A stretch of 64,000 nt of DNA from Rhodocyclaceae bacterium (lineage in GTDB: Bacteria > Pseudomonadota > Gammaproteobacteria > Burkholderiales > Rhodocyclaceae). Position 1 is the stretch's first letter, and every line of letters begins with the position of its first letter. Location of the stretch: assembly GCA_030681195.1 (NCBI GenBank), contig JAUXXJ010000051.1, positions 1-64,000 of the forward strand, in the 5' to 3' direction. The notes beneath the pieces are model-generated. The model was not told where the DNA came from. It saw only the letters and a list, made by a program, of their open reading frames with translations, and made no database searches. A program made the position numbers and the translations under genes. Shown one piece after another: positions 24,391 through 36,804 of the stretch.

Positions 24391-25031
24391 GGTCGTGTCT
24401 CCGGCTGGCGCCCGTAGTCTTTGAACTTTTCGATCACCCGCGCCATTTCTTCGGCTTCCAGCAGCTTCGGTGCGCCCAGTTGCAATACACGCCAGTATTG
24501 CTCGCACAGCGCTTCCAGTTCAACGGCAAGTGCCAGCGCTTCCTTCAAGTCACTGCCAAAAACCACCATGCCATGATGCGCCATCAGGCAGGCACACCGA
24601 TCCTTTAATGCGGTAAGGATCGCATCGGACAATGCCTGCGAGCCGAAGGTGGCATAAAGGGCACAGCGCAAGGTATCACCGCCAAAGCGGGCGATCATGT
24701 AGTGAAAGGCAGGGATCTCGATTGCCTGACAGGCCAGTGAGGTCGCGAATGGAGAATGAGTATGCACGATGGCGCCTGCTTCTGGGCGCGCGGCATAGAT
24801 ATCACGATGAAAACGCCATTCGGAGGAGGGCTTGCGGCGTCCTTTAGCCGTCCCGCCAGCGCCGATTTTTACGATATCGTCCGGCGCACATTCATCGTAG
24901 GCCATGCCGGTGGGTGTGATCAGGAAACCGTCTGCACAGCGTGCGCTGACATTACCAGCCGCCCCACGGTTGATGCCGCAGGCATTCATGGCCCGCGCCG
25001 TCGCGAGCACCGTGCCCGACAGATCACTCAT
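24387..25031 (-). CDS. class II aldolase/adducin family protein (MtnB or Ald2-like)
   Basis: A 214-residue class II aldolase fold: GNVSARCADGFLITPTGM substrate loop, RRKPSSEWRFH, and metal ligands HTHSPF and AHHGMVV. It overlaps mtnA by 4 bp, so its substrate is most likely 5-methylthioribulose-1-phosphate. Two family members act on this compound: MtnB dehydrates it in the methionine salvage pathway, Ald2 cleaves it to DHAP and methylthioacetaldehyde. No mtnC, mtnD or mtnN/mtnP lies nearby, which leaves the choice open. KIGAGGTA in the loop before the RRKPSSEW motif comes from a copy of the 24-bp element. The stop overlaps the ccoI start. Confidence 0.8.
   Translation of the reverse strand: MSDLSGTVLATARAMNACGINRGAAGNVSARCADGFLITPTGMAYDECAPDDIVKIGAGGTAKGRRKPSSEWRFHRDIYAARPEAGAIVHTHSPFATSLACQAIEIPAFHYMIARFGGDTLRCALYATFGSQALSDAILTALKDRCACLMAHHGMVVFGSDLKEALALAVELEALCEQYWRVLQLGAPKLLEAEEMARVIEKFKDYGRQPETRP
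24847..24870 (+). repeat. dispersed 24-bp element, copy 5
   Basis: One mismatch (C to T in GACTTTT, giving GATTTTT). Antisense within the class II aldolase gene, encoding KIGAGGTA. Confidence 0.88.
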
Positions 25032-26010
25032 GGCTTGACGTTGGCGAGTTCGCCCGGCGCGACAATGCCATGCTCGGTAATGATGCCGGTAATCAAGTTG
25101 GCCGGTGTGACATCAAACGCAGGGTTTGCGACCGGAACGTTGCCTGCCCCAAGCTCATCGGCGGCGCGTTCTTCGATGGGAATCTGGCTACCGTCCGGGC
25201 AAGCGCAATCAACTGTCGACAGCGGTGCCGCCACATAGAACGGCACCTTGTGTGCCTGCGCAGCTAAAGCCTTCAGATAGGTACCGACCTTGTTGGCGGT
25301 ATCGCCATTGGCGGCAATCCGGTCAGCGCCAACGATGATGCAATCGACCTTGCCTTGCATCATTAACAGGCCGGCGGCGTTGTCGGCAATCAGGGTGTGC
25401 GGCACACCGGCCTCCGCCAATTCCCAGGCCGTGAGCAGTCCCTGGTTGCGCGGCCGGGTTTCGGATACCCAGACATGGAGTGCCAGCCCGGCAGCGTGCG
25501 CCGCGTACATGGGTGAAATTGCCGTCCCATGTGCCACGGTCGCCAGCCAGCCGGCGTTACAGTGCGTCATAAGATTCAGACAGCCCTTGGCGGCCAGCGG
25601 GTGCAACATTTCAAGTCCGTACTTGCCAATGGCGGCATTCGCTGCTGCATCCTCGCGCGCAATCGCGCGTGCTTCCTCCCAGGCAGTTTCAGGCCGTCCT
25701 GCCAACGCCGACTTTTCGAGCACACGCTGCATCCGATCGAGTGCCCAGTGCAGATTGACCGCCGTCGGCCGCGTTGCCGCGAGGGTAGAGAGAATGGTCT
25801 CAAGTGGCTGACCTTCAGACAACCCCAGCGCCACGCCATAAGCGGCGGTCGCACCGATCAGAGGCGCACCACGCACCTGCATGACGCGAATGGCATGCGC
25901 TGCGTCAGCAAGCGTGTGCAAACGCACGAACGCCGTTTCTTTCGGCAATCGGGTCTGGTCGAGGATGACGACGACTGCGCCGTCTTCCTCGGCAATCGTA
26001 CGCAACGCGT

Positions 26011-26014
<4 letters not shown>
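25028..26014 (-). CDS. mtnA: S-methyl-5-thioribose-1-phosphate isomerase
   Basis: A 328-residue MtnA, which isomerises methylthioribose-1-phosphate to methylthioribulose-1-phosphate. Landmarks: [38 protein letters not shown] with the catalytic Cys, [11 protein letters not shown], and [18 protein letters not shown] with the catalytic Asp. The start is taken as TTG at 26014, overlapping the secA stop (TTGA), since the region upstream is secA read in another frame. It overlaps the aldolase gene by 4 bp. [15 protein letters not shown] contains residues from a 24-bp element copy. Confidence 0.9.
25693..25716 (+). repeat. dispersed 24-bp element, copy 6
   Basis: Variant with CCT at positions 7-8 and A at position 13 (GCCAACGCC), the same form as copy 12. 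Antisense within mtnA, encoding KSALAGR. Confidence 0.88.
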
Positions 26015-28752
<2,738 letters not shown>

Positions 28753-28782
28753 GGGATATCAACTGGTTAGCATTGGAAAGTG

Positions 28783-28801
28783 GCGCACTATTGCAGTGCG
28801 C
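28783..28801. other. small inverted repeat in the secA leader
   Basis: GCGCAC (28783-28788) and GTGCGC (28796-28801) with a 7-base loop, about 30 bp before the secA ATG. Its role is unknown; it could fold in the leader RNA. Confidence 0.4.
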
Positions 28802-28830
28802 AACGCAACTGGCATCTTAGCATGGGGTAA

Positions 28831-28848
28831 TCAGGGCCTTTGCCCTGA
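28831..28848 (-). terminator. hairpin after the M23 peptidase gene
   Basis: A 7-bp stem TCAGGGC / GCCCTGA with a 4-base loop starts 7 bp after the peptidase stop. No T run follows, so termination may be weak or allow read-through into secA. Confidence 0.45.
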
Positions 28849-28854
28849 CAAAAC

Positions 28855-29793
28855 TCAGCGACTGGCGATGGCGGTGATGCCTTTTTCGAGGAATCGTCCA
28901 GGGTTCTGCGCAGCCCCGTTGATGCGAACCTCGAAATGGAGGTGGGGGCCGGTTGAGCGTCCTGTCGAGCCGACCGCAGCGATTCGCTGGCCCCGCTTGA
29001 CCAATTCCCCTGTTTGAGTAAACAGTGCCGACGCATGAGCATAGCGTGTGGTCAGGCCATTGCCATGGTCAATTTCGACCATGTTGCCATACTGCGGATG
29101 ACGCTCTGCGGTCATGATGATGCCAGCAGCGGCAGCCAAAATGGGCGTACCCGGCTCGGCGATAAAGTCGATGCCCTCATGCATGGCTGTCTGCCCCGTA
29201 AAGGGGTCCATCCGCCAGCCGAAGCCAGAGGCGCGCACATCTGCTGCAACGGGGCTCGCTGTGGGCAACAGATGCTTGCGAATACGCTCTTCGAAGAGTT
29301 GGTCTTCCAGCGCGGAAAGTGTCTCGCTCCGTCGCTCGATCTGGCGCGAAAGATCCTCCAGCGCACGTTGCATCTCTTGCGGGCTTAGGTTGCTGGGGCG
29401 CGTCAGTGGTCCGCCACTGGGCGCTACTTTTTCTGCTGCCGTGGCTTTCTCGGCTTTGGGTTTGACACCGGCAAGACCCGCCAGTCGCTCGCCCAGCGTA
29501 TCCAGATGCATGAGTTGCCCCTGCATCTGCCCAAGACGCACTGCCATGGTCGAAAGGCTCTCTTTCACCAATTCACGGGTCTTGGTGGACTCTTCCATGT
29601 TCAGGGTGCGGACCAGCTCCTGCAGAAACGGCATGCGAATCTCCGCCGCATGTCGCATGGTCAGATAGGAGAACATCGAAGATAGTGCCAGAATGACGAC
29701 CATCATGCCCAGACCGAACAAGGCCACATGCAGCCGAGTAAGCGTGATGCTGCGGGCGGTTGCCATGCGGTCAGAGACCAGAATAATGTGCAC
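28855..29793 (-). CDS. M23-family murein endopeptidase with coiled coil
   Basis: A 312-residue envelope protein: one N-terminal membrane helix (VALFGLGMMVVILALSSMFSYL), a helical coiled-coil region (about 65-165) and a C-terminal LytM/M23 domain. The zinc site is complete: HEGIDF near the start and HLHFEVR near the end, with YGNMVEIDHGNGLTTRYAH between. It cleaves peptide crosslinks or activates amidases at the cell wall. The start is GTG 29793, with AAGGGAG seven bases upstream. It is directly upstream of secA, as in many betaproteobacteria. Confidence 0.85.
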   Translation of the reverse strand: MHIILVSDRMATARSITLTRLHVALFGLGMMVVILALSSMFSYLTMRHAAEIRMPFLQELVRTLNMEESTKTRELVKESLSTMAVRLGQMQGQLMHLDTLGERLAGLAGVKPKAEKATAAEKVAPSGGPLTRPSNLSPQEMQRALEDLSRQIERRSETLSALEDQLFEERIRKHLLPTASPVAADVRASGFGWRMDPFTGQTAMHEGIDFIAEPGTPILAAAAGIIMTAERHPQYGNMVEIDHGNGLTTRYAHASALFTQTGELVKRGQRIAAVGSTGRSTGPHLHFEVRINGAAQNPGRFLEKGITAIASR

Positions 29794-29834
29794 GTGCGAA
29801 CTCCCTTTATCCCGATTGCCAGACTGGCACACCC

Positions 29835-30326
29835 ATGACACTGCTGCCGAAAACACGCGAATTCACTCGAAAATTCACTCGCGCATCCTCATCCAGCCGT
29901 GGCACCGTGATGAGCCACTTAGCCGCCGCCGATGCCTATGTTCGCCTGTCAGAACAGGCCAACCGGCTACGGCAGCTGCAAGCCTTGCTTGATGTCAGTC
30001 TGCCGGCCTACCTGCAACCCGGCACCCATATCGCCAACTTCAAGCGGGGCAAAATTATTATTCACGCCGACAGCGGCGCGGTTGCGGTCAAGCTAAGACA
30101 GATGGTGCCTACACTTGCCGAAACATTTATTCAACAAGGTCATGAGGTTACCGGAATCGAGGTCAAGGTGCAAGCCCGACGCATTTCCCGAGGCAATGTT
30201 CGCCAAAAATCAGCGAAGCAACTTGGCTTTCAACAAAAGCAGGTACTCACCTCCCTGTCCTCTGGCTTGACCGAGGGTTCCCCACTCAAGCTGGCACTAG
30301 ACAGGCTATTACGCAATACGACCTAA
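29835..30326 (+). CDS. DUF721/DciA-like protein
   Basis: A 163-residue protein whose middle (GTHIANFKRGKIIIHADSGAVAVKLRQMVPTLAETF) matches the DUF721 domain; DciA proteins of this family help load the replicative helicase. The C-terminal tail is basic and probably flexible. The first ATG (29835) and the one at 29910 both lack good ribosome sites; the latter begins near the domain. It diverges from the M23 gene and overlaps the convergent small membrane protein gene by 4 bp. Position beside lpxC and secA is typical of this gene. Confidence 0.75.
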   Translation: MTLLPKTREFTRKFTRASSSSRGTVMSHLAAADAYVRLSEQANRLRQLQALLDVSLPAYLQPGTHIANFKRGKIIIHADSGAVAVKLRQMVPTLAETFIQQGHEVTGIEVKVQARRISRGNVRQKSAKQLGFQQKQVLTSLSSGLTEGSPLKLALDRLLRNTT

Positions 30327-30508
30327 AGCAAAACGACCAGTCGCTCGAGTGCCAGCAAGGCAAACAGGGCCAAGATGAAGATCAAGGCATACTTGGCGAT
30401 GCGCCAAGAAAGCGCGAGGTAATGCCGCTGACGGGTGAACAGATAGGCCACAATGCCGGCGCCGATAGCGATTACCGCCAGAAGGCCAACAATGCGCAAC
30501 AGCAACAT
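30323..30508 (-). CDS. small membrane protein downstream of lpxC
   Basis: A 61-residue protein with two hydrophobic helices (IVGLLAVIAIGAGIVAYLF and YALIFILALFALLALERLVVLL) joined by a basic loop. It overlaps lpxC by one base, so it is probably translated with it. No function is known to me. Confidence 0.6.
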   Translation of the reverse strand: MLLLRIVGLLAVIAIGAGIVAYLFTRQRHYLALSWRIAKYALIFILALFALLALERLVVLL

Positions 30509-31428
30509 CAGGCAAACTGCACGTCAGGATAAAGCTGCGCGATGCGCGGCGGGGTAGTCGCTGGGGCCTCGAAAGTGGCCCACTCCCACGCATCCGCATC
30601 GGCCAGCAAGGCACGCAGCAACTTGTTGTTCATGGCATGACCTGACTTGTGGGCGCTGAAACAGGCCAACAGGGGTGCGCCGACCAGGTAGAGGTCACCA
30701 ATGGCATCCAGCACCTTGTGGCGTACAAACTCGTCAGGCACCCGCAGGCCCTCGGCATTCAGGACACGGTATTCGTCCATGACGATCGCATTCTCCAAAC
30801 TGCCGCCAAGTGCCAAACCCTGGGCACGCATCGCTTCGACATCCTGCGTAAAACCAAACGTCCGCGCACGGGCAATGTCACGGATATAAGACTGATCGAC
30901 AAAATCGACGGCCACCTGTGTCCCCGACTTATCCACCGCCGGGTGATTGAAGAGGATCGAAAACTCCAAGCGGAAGCCATCGTAGGGTGTCAGCTTGGCC
31001 CACTTGTCGCCATCCTTGACCTCAACCGTTTTTTTCACGCGCAAGAAACGCTTTGGCGCCTCCTGTTCGACAATGCCTGCCGATTGCAGCAGGAACACAA
31101 AGGGGGCTGCCGAGCCATCCATGATGGGAATTTCTTCGGCATCGACATCGACATGCAGGTTGTCGATACCCAACCCGGCCAGGGCCGACATCAAATGTTC
31201 GACGGTTCCAAGTTTTGCGCCGTCCTTTTCAAGGCAGGACGCCATGCGCGTATCGCCTACCGCATAAGGACTGGCCGGCAAACTGACCGGCGGATCGAGA
31301 TCAACCCGGTGAAAGATAATTCCGGTCCCCGGTTGGGCGGGCCGCAAAGCCAGCGTGACCTTTTCCCCTGAGTGGAGACCCACACCAGTGGCGCGAACAA
31401 GCGATTTGAGCGTACGTTGCTTCAACAT
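30508..31428 (-). CDS. lpxC: UDP-3-O-acyl-N-acetylglucosamine deacetylase
   Basis: A 306-residue LpxC, the committed zinc-dependent step of lipid A synthesis. Family landmarks: [11 protein letters not shown], the zinc ligand in [16 protein letters not shown], and [12 protein letters not shown] plus [13 protein letters not shown] near the C-terminus. Length is usual. It stands apart from the fts cluster, which often precedes it; here secA and the M23 gene lie beyond the dciA-like gene. Confidence 0.96.
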   Translation of the reverse strand: MLKQRTLKSLVRATGVGLHSGEKVTLALRPAQPGTGIIFHRVDLDPPVSLPASPYAVGDTRMASCLEKDGAKLGTVEHLMSALAGLGIDNLHVDVDAEEIPIMDGSAAPFVFLLQSAGIVEQEAPKRFLRVKKTVEVKDGDKWAKLTPYDGFRLEFSILFNHPAVDKSGTQVAVDFVDQSYIRDIARARTFGFTQDVEAMRAQGLALGGSLENAIVMDEYRVLNAEGLRVPDEFVRHKVLDAIGDLYLVGAPLLACFSAHKSGHAMNNKLLRALLADADAWEWATFEAPATTPPRIAQLYPDVQFA

Positions 31429-31469
31429 GGCGCCATTTTACCTGCAACCGAACGGCTTAACCCCCAGAA

Positions 31470-32237
31470 CTAACTGGTCAACTCTGCAATAACTGGCGCA
31501 TGATCCGAAGGTCGCTCCAGTTTTCGGGGCGACTTGTCGATACGACAAGCTATGCAGCAAGATGCCAACTCGTTCGAGAGCAGAATATGGTCAATGCGCA
31601 GGCCGATATTGCGGCGAAAGGCCATCATGCGGTAATCCCACCAGGAAAAGATCTTTTCAGGTTGATCGAACAGCCGAAAGGCATCCGCCATTCCAAGCTC
31701 AAGAAATCCGCGAAAAGCGTCACGTTCTGGTTCGCTGCAGAGAATCTGCCCTTGCCAAGCCTTTGGATCATGGACGTCTCGATCCTCTGGAGCGATGTTG
31801 AAGTCACCCAACAAAGCCAGCTTCGGATAAACCTGCATTTCCTCACGCAACCAGCCTGTCAGGGCTGCCAGCCATTTCAGCTTGTACGCATACTTTTCTG
31901 AACCGACTGCCTGACCATTCGGGATATAGGCACAGACAAGTCTTACGCCATCAACGGTTGCCGCAATCACACGTTTTTGCGGATCGTCGAAACCGGGGAT
32001 GTCGCAGCTTACTTTCACAAGTGCCGAGCGGGCCAGAATCGCTACGCCATTGTAGGTTTTCTGCCCATTGTGAATCGCCTGATAACCGGCGGATCTTAGC
32101 GCCTCGAAAGGGAACCCCTTGTCCTCTGTTTTAGTTTCCTGCAAACAAAGGGCATCCGGCTGTACCGCCGACAACCAGTCCAGCACATGGGGCAGGCGAA
32201 CCTTGAGAGAGTTGACGTTCCAGGTGGCAATCTTCAT
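31470..32237 (-). CDS. xthA: exodeoxyribonuclease III
   Basis: A 255-residue AP endonuclease/3'-5' exonuclease of the XthA family: MKIATWNVNSLKVRL at the N-terminus, CLQETKTED with the metal-binding Glu, GDFNIAPEDRDVHDP, RIDHILLS and the C-terminal PSDHAPVIAEL. The ATG at 32237 begins the family N-terminus; the upstream frame extension is not conserved. It functions in base excision repair. Confidence 0.94.
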   Translation of the reverse strand: MKIATWNVNSLKVRLPHVLDWLSAVQPDALCLQETKTEDKGFPFEALRSAGYQAIHNGQKTYNGVAILARSALVKVSCDIPGFDDPQKRVIAATVDGVRLVCAYIPNGQAVGSEKYAYKLKWLAALTGWLREEMQVYPKLALLGDFNIAPEDRDVHDPKAWQGQILCSEPERDAFRGFLELGMADAFRLFDQPEKIFSWWDYRMMAFRRNIGLRIDHILLSNELASCCIACRIDKSPRKLERPSDHAPVIAELTS

Positions 32238-32312
32238 GAACAAAATACCGTAGCAAGGGCGGGTATGATACGTAAACACCCTGTCTCATAGAACTCAAGG
32301 AGGAGCGCGCAA

Positions 32313-32699
32313 ATGCCCAATACACAAAACCGTCGCCAATTTTGGCGCGCGCATTTTCACTCCCCCGTGCAGTTAGCCATGCACGGCTGTGTCAGCGAAG
32401 CCGACCTCTACGACATCTCACTCAAGGGTGCCCTTGTCAAAGTACCGCAGGACTGGGCAGGCAAGAACGGGGAACACTGTCAGTTACGACTTGCGCTCGG
32501 TACGCACGCCATCATCGGCATGAGCACCACAATCACGCATATCGACGGGCGGCGCGTTGGTCTTCGTTGCGAGAATATCGACCTCGATAGCGTGACGCAT
32601 CTGCGCCGCTTGGTGGAACTGAATGCGGGCGATCCTGGCCTACTGGATCGCGAACTTTCAGCCCTGCTGCACGAAACCGATCAGGGCGATTTCGGATAA
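32313..32699 (+). CDS. PilZ-domain protein
   Basis: A 128-residue protein opening with NRRQFWRAHFHSPVQL, a fair match to the RxxxR part of the c-di-GMP site, and YDISLKGALVKVP matching the (D/N)xSxxG part. AAGGAGGAG precedes the ATG. It is a likely c-di-GMP effector; target unknown. Its end overlaps the convergent DUF4124 gene by 19 bp. Confidence 0.85.
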   Translation: MPNTQNRRQFWRAHFHSPVQLAMHGCVSEADLYDISLKGALVKVPQDWAGKNGEHCQLRLALGTHAIIGMSTTITHIDGRRVGLRCENIDLDSVTHLRRLVELNAGDPGLLDRELSALLHETDQGDFG

Positions 32700-33145
32700 C
32701 CAGCTGCGTCCAGCAAACCAGCCCAGTCGGTTTGCAAATAGCCGCGAGAGACCTTGCTGCCGACCGTTAATATGGGCACGCTTGGGTCACTTCCGCCCAG
32801 CAGCTTTCTTAGTGCTTCAACATCCTCATTGGTTGCAACAGTTGTTTCGCTGAAAGGAATGCTGCGTTTGTTGAGATAATCCCGCCCTTCCTTGCAGCGG
32901 GTGCCGCAATCGGGGCTGACATACAGCGTGACGGGGAAATTGTTCGCTGCCTGACGCACGGCATAGGGCAACTCCTTGGCCGCTGCGGGCGCATTCAGCT
33001 TTCTTTCCTGAACTTCGCGTGCGGTCTTTGGGGGCGCACGGTCGCTGTAATGGACTTTGCCATCCTGATCCACCCAGCGATAAGCCGTCTGTGCCTGCAC
33101 CAGACTGGCACAGAGAATAGCGGACAACCAAACAATGGCTTTCAT
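32681..33145 (-). CDS. exported DUF4124 / glutaredoxin-like protein
   Basis: A 154-residue protein with signal peptide (AIVWLSAILCASLVQA-QT), an N-terminal DUF4124 segment (YRWVDQDGKVHYSDRAPP) and a C-terminal glutaredoxin-like fold (VTLYVSPDCGTRCKEGRDYL...VPILTVGSKVSRGY). The usual CPxC is replaced by C-G-T-R-C, so the redox pair is spaced by three residues. ATG at 33145 is chosen as the signal peptide start. Function unknown. Confidence 0.8.
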   Translation of the reverse strand: MKAIVWLSAILCASLVQAQTAYRWVDQDGKVHYSDRAPPKTAREVQERKLNAPAAAKELPYAVRQAANNFPVTLYVSPDCGTRCKEGRDYLNKRSIPFSETTVATNEDVEALRKLLGGSDPSVPILTVGSKVSRGYLQTDWAGLLDAAGYPKSP

Positions 33146-33153
33146 GGCACCCC

Positions 33154-35187
33154 TCAAGCTGCCGTAACCATGCCGCTGTGGCGCAACAAGGCATCAGGCG
33201 AAGGTTCGCGGCCCCGGAAGGCCTTGAAGGAGTCAAGCGCCGGGCGTGAGCCCCCCACCGCCAGAATCTCGCGGCGGAAACGTTCGCCGGTGGCCGTATC
33301 GAGCACCGAACCGATACTGGGCATAACTTCCTCAAAGGCCGCATAGGCATCCGCCGACAATACCTCGGCCCACTTGTAGCTGTAGTAACCGGCCGCATAG
33401 CCCCCGGCAAAGATGTGCGAAAAACTCTGCGGGAAACGATTCCACTCGGGCGGAATAATCACCGCCACTTCGCGACGGACTTCATCAAGTACGGCCATGA
33501 AATCCTTGCGCCCCTCGGCATGCAGGCGCAGGTCAAACAGGGAAAACTCGACTTGGCGCAAGGTTTGCAAACCACTCTGATAATTCTTTGCGGCAATCAT
33601 CTTGTCGTAAAGGGCGCGCGGCAGTGGCTCACCTGAGTCGACATGGGTGGTCATGTCGGTCAGCACATCCCACTCCCAGCAAAAATTTTCCATGAACTGC
33701 GAGGGCAGTTCGACGGCATCCCACTCCACCCCATCAATGCCCGAGACGGCCAACTCTTCGACCTCGGTGAGCAAATGGTGCAGGCCGTGACCGGTTTCAT
33801 GGAACAGCGTCAGTACATCATCGTGGCTAAAGGTGGCTGGCTTGCTTCCCACCGGGGCCGGGAAATTGCAGCACAAATACGCGACGGGCGTCTGGATGCC
33901 GCTCACCGTCAGGCGCCGGCCGATGGCATCCGCCATCCACGCTCCGCCGCGCTTGGTTTCTCGCGCATAAAGATCGAGGAAGAACTGGCCGACGAGCTTA
34001 CCTTGACGCTCGATCTGGAAGAAGCGCACGGTCGGATGCCAAATCGTCGCGCTGTCTGACTTGATCTGCACGCCAAAGAGCGTTTCAACACAGCGGAACA
34101 GTCCTTCCAGCACTTTATGCTCGGGAAAATACTGCTTCACCTCATCGTCGGAAAAATCGTAGCGCGCCAGTTTCAATTTCTCCGCCGCCCAGGCCATGTC
34201 CCAACTTTCAAGCTTGGCCAATCCCAGTTCCCGCGCCGCATACTCGCGCAGTTCGGCCAGATCGCGCTCTGCGTAAGGACGTGCCTTGGCTGCCATTTCG
34301 CGCAGGAAGGCAGCCACTTGAGCAGGCGAATCAGCCATCTTGGGCGTCAGGGAAAGTTCAGCATAGCTGGCGAAGCCGAGCATGGCAGCTTCCTCAGCAC
34401 GCAGTGCCAGAATGCGTTCAATCAGCGGGCCGTTGTTCCACTCGGTGTTACCAAACTCGGCAGCACGCGTTGCGTAGGCGCGATACATGCGGGCGCGCAA
34501 CTCCCGATCTTCGGCATATTGCATCACTGGAAAATAGGAGGGGGCGTGCAGCGTGAACTTCCAGCCATTCCTTCCATCCTTTTGTGCGGCAGCCCGTGCG
34601 GCGGCTTTCACATCGTCCGGTAGTCCGGCCAGACCCGCCTCGCTGTCCACCCACTCGGCATGTGCATTAGTGGCATCCAACAAGTTCTCTGAGAATTTCG
34701 CGGCCAGTGCAGACATCTCTTCCTGAATGGCCTGGAATCGCGGTTTTTTATCAGCCGGCAACTCGGCACCGGCCAAACGAAAGTCGCGAATCTCGTGGTC
34801 TATGATGCGTTTGCGCGTCGGAGAAAGTTGTGCGTAAGCAGGGCTTGCAGCAAGTGCCTTGTACTTCTCGTAAAGCGCCAGATTCTGGCCGAGTTCGGCA
34901 TAGAAGCGCGTCACCTCGGGGAGCATGGCGTTATAGGCTTCGCGCCATTCCGGCACATCATTCACACCATGCAGATGACTGACGATCCCCCAGACACGCC
35001 CCAAGCGCTCGCTGGCATCGGTCATCGGTTGCACGAAGTCATCCCAAGTAGCGGCTGTTGCGGGTTGTTCCAGGCTGGTCAGCAGCTGACGGTTTTCATC
35101 GAGCAGTTCACGGATGGCAGGCGCGACATGTTCAATCGCGATATCGGCGAAGCGTGGCAGGTCGCTAAAGTCGAGTAGTGGGTTCAT
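33154..35187 (-). CDS. prlC: oligopeptidase A (M3 family)
   Basis: A 677-residue cytosolic zinc metallopeptidase. The HExxH motif lies in LFHETGHGLHHLL and the third ligand in the following VEWDAVELPSQFMENF. Oligopeptidase A degrades signal peptides and short peptides. Length is typical of PrlC/OpdA. A 24-bp element copy begins 9 bp upstream of its start codon, between it and purC. Confidence 0.95.
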   Translation of the reverse strand: MNPLLDFSDLPRFADIAIEHVAPAIRELLDENRQLLTSLEQPATAATWDDFVQPMTDASERLGRVWGIVSHLHGVNDVPEWREAYNAMLPEVTRFYAELGQNLALYEKYKALAASPAYAQLSPTRKRIIDHEIRDFRLAGAELPADKKPRFQAIQEEMSALAAKFSENLLDATNAHAEWVDSEAGLAGLPDDVKAAARAAAQKDGRNGWKFTLHAPSYFPVMQYAEDRELRARMYRAYATRAAEFGNTEWNNGPLIERILALRAEEAAMLGFASYAELSLTPKMADSPAQVAAFLREMAAKARPYAERDLAELREYAARELGLAKLESWDMAWAAEKLKLARYDFSDDEVKQYFPEHKVLEGLFRCVETLFGVQIKSDSATIWHPTVRFFQIERQGKLVGQFFLDLYARETKRGGAWMADAIGRRLTVSGIQTPVAYLCCNFPAPVGSKPATFSHDDVLTLFHETGHGLHHLLTEVEELAVSGIDGVEWDAVELPSQFMENFCWEWDVLTDMTTHVDSGEPLPRALYDKMIAAKNYQSGLQTLRQVEFSLFDLRLHAEGRKDFMAVLDEVRREVAVIIPPEWNRFPQSFSHIFAGGYAAGYYSYKWAEVLSADAYAAFEEVMPSIGSVLDTATGERFRREILAVGGSRPALDSFKAFRGREPSPDALLRHSGMVTAA

Positions 35188-35195
35188 ATACCTTT

Positions 35196-35219
35196 GCCGT
35201 CCCGCCAGCGCCGACTTTT
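35196..35219 (+). repeat. dispersed 24-bp element, copy 7 (purC 3' end)
   Basis: Exact consensus copy between the prlC start (35187) and the purC stop. Its last two Ts form part of the purC stop codon (TAA on the minus strand, 35220-35218). Confidence 0.9.
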
Positions 35220-36105
35220 AGCAAGTCAGCCGATCCAGCGCCTCGCGATACTTGGCACTGGTCTTTTCCAGAATCTCGGCAGGCAACTTCGGGCCTGGAG
35301 CCTGCTTATTCCAATCAAGGGTCTCAAGGTAGTCACGCACGAACTGCTTATCGAAACTGGCCGGACTAGTGCCGATCTGGTAGGTGTCAGCGGGCCAAAA
35401 GCGGGACGAATCGGGCGTCAGCACCTCGTCGATCAGGTGCAACGTACCGGTCGCATCAAGGCCGAACTCGAACTTGGTATCGGCAATGATAATGCCGCGC
35501 GTCAGCGCGTAGGCGGCCGCCTCGCTGTAGAGGCGCAATGCAGCATCGCGCACCTGGGCCGCCAGCGCCGGGCCGATGGCCTTTTCGACCGTAGCGAAAT
35601 CAATATTTTCGTCGTGCGTACCGAGCTCGGCCTTGGTCGAGGGTGTGAACAACGGCTGCGGCAACTGCTGGGCCATTTGCAGGCCGGCCGGCAACTCGAT
35701 GCCGCAAACCTTGCCGCTCGCCTGGTAATCCTTCCAGCCGGAACCAATCAGGTAGCCACGCACCACCGCCTCAATCGGCAAGGGCTTGAGCTTCTTGACG
35801 ACAATGGCGCGACCGCACACCTGCTCACGCTCGTTAGGCGTCACCACCGTCTCGGGGTCGATGCCGGTCAATTGGTTGGGAATGATGTGCCCGAGCTTGC
35901 CAAACCAGAAATTGGCAACCGCCGTCAGCACCGCCCCCTTGCCGGGAATCGGATCGGGAAGGATCACATCAAAGGCAGACAGCCGGTCGCTGGTAACAAT
36001 CAACATCTTCTCGTTGTCGATACCATAGATGTCGCGCACCTTGCCACGACCCAGTAGCGGCAGGCTGGTGATGGTGGATTCGAATAAGGGTTGGCTCATG
36101 TTCAC
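35218..36105 (-). CDS. purC: phosphoribosylaminoimidazole-succinocarboxamide synthase
   Basis: A 295-residue SAICAR synthetase of purine synthesis, of the longer form. [21 protein letters not shown] at the N-terminus, [16 protein letters not shown] and DTKFEFGLD are family landmarks. It overlaps the psiE-like gene by 4 bp (ATGA). The stop codon lies partly in a 24-bp element copy. Confidence 0.95.
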   Translation of the reverse strand: MNMSQPLFESTITSLPLLGRGKVRDIYGIDNEKMLIVTSDRLSAFDVILPDPIPGKGAVLTAVANFWFGKLGHIIPNQLTGIDPETVVTPNEREQVCGRAIVVKKLKPLPIEAVVRGYLIGSGWKDYQASGKVCGIELPAGLQMAQQLPQPLFTPSTKAELGTHDENIDFATVEKAIGPALAAQVRDAALRLYSEAAAYALTRGIIIADTKFEFGLDATGTLHLIDEVLTPDSSRFWPADTYQIGTSPASFDKQFVRDYLETLDWNKQAPGPKLPAEILEKTSAKYREALDRLTC

Positions 36106-36551
36106 TCTTTGACAAAACGTTTTTCAGGAGCGCTTTCGTCGGCATCCTCGCGATAAGGAAAGCGCACATGGCCGTAACGGATCGCCAGCACGCCCAATGT
36201 CAGCAGGAAAATCGCCGCCACCACCGACAGCATCCGCAATTCGTTCATCTCCTTGATGTCGAGTATCAAGTAGCGCGCCAGCGCTACCATCGCGATATAG
36301 AGCGGAAACCGCACCGGCAGTTGGCCGGTCTTGAAGTACTGGCCGATCATCGCCAGCACCTCAAGGTATAAGAACATCAAGAGCAGATCGGCCAGCCGCA
36401 CTGTACGAGCCTGCACCATCACCGTCACCTCCTGATAAATTGCCACAGTAGTGGCGATGGCGATGATCAGCAGCCCGACATACTCGATGAAATCGAGTCC
36501 GCCGCTGAAAAAGCAGCGCACACGCACGAAGGTTTTTGAACGGACATCCAT
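36102..36551 (-). CDS. PsiE-family membrane protein
   Basis: A 149-residue protein with four predicted helices (for example [39 protein letters not shown]) and the [18 protein letters not shown] segment of the phosphate-starvation-inducible E family. Molecular function is unknown. ATG 36551 is preferred to 36569 because the family starts near there. It is coupled to purC. Confidence 0.8.
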   Translation of the reverse strand: MDVRSKTFVRVRCFFSGGLDFIEYVGLLIIAIATTVAIYQEVTVMVQARTVRLADLLLMFLYLEVLAMIGQYFKTGQLPVRFPLYIAMVALARYLILDIKEMNELRMLSVVAAIFLLTLGVLAIRYGHVRFPYREDADESAPEKRFVKE

Positions 36552-36607
36552 GAGGCAGCTTTGTACCAAAACGGCCCCTGTTGTCGGGGTCCGTGTGTAG
36601 TGTGTCT

Positions 36608-36683
<76 letters not shown>

Positions 36684-36804
36684 GTGGGCGCTATTATAGT
36701 GAGAATTGGTGCATGCCGACTATCGACGCCAGCCTGCCGCTCGTCGCCTCAGGCTTCAATTTAACCAAGTTTTGTGAAAACCTACAGTCAGAGGAACCCA
36801 ACCC

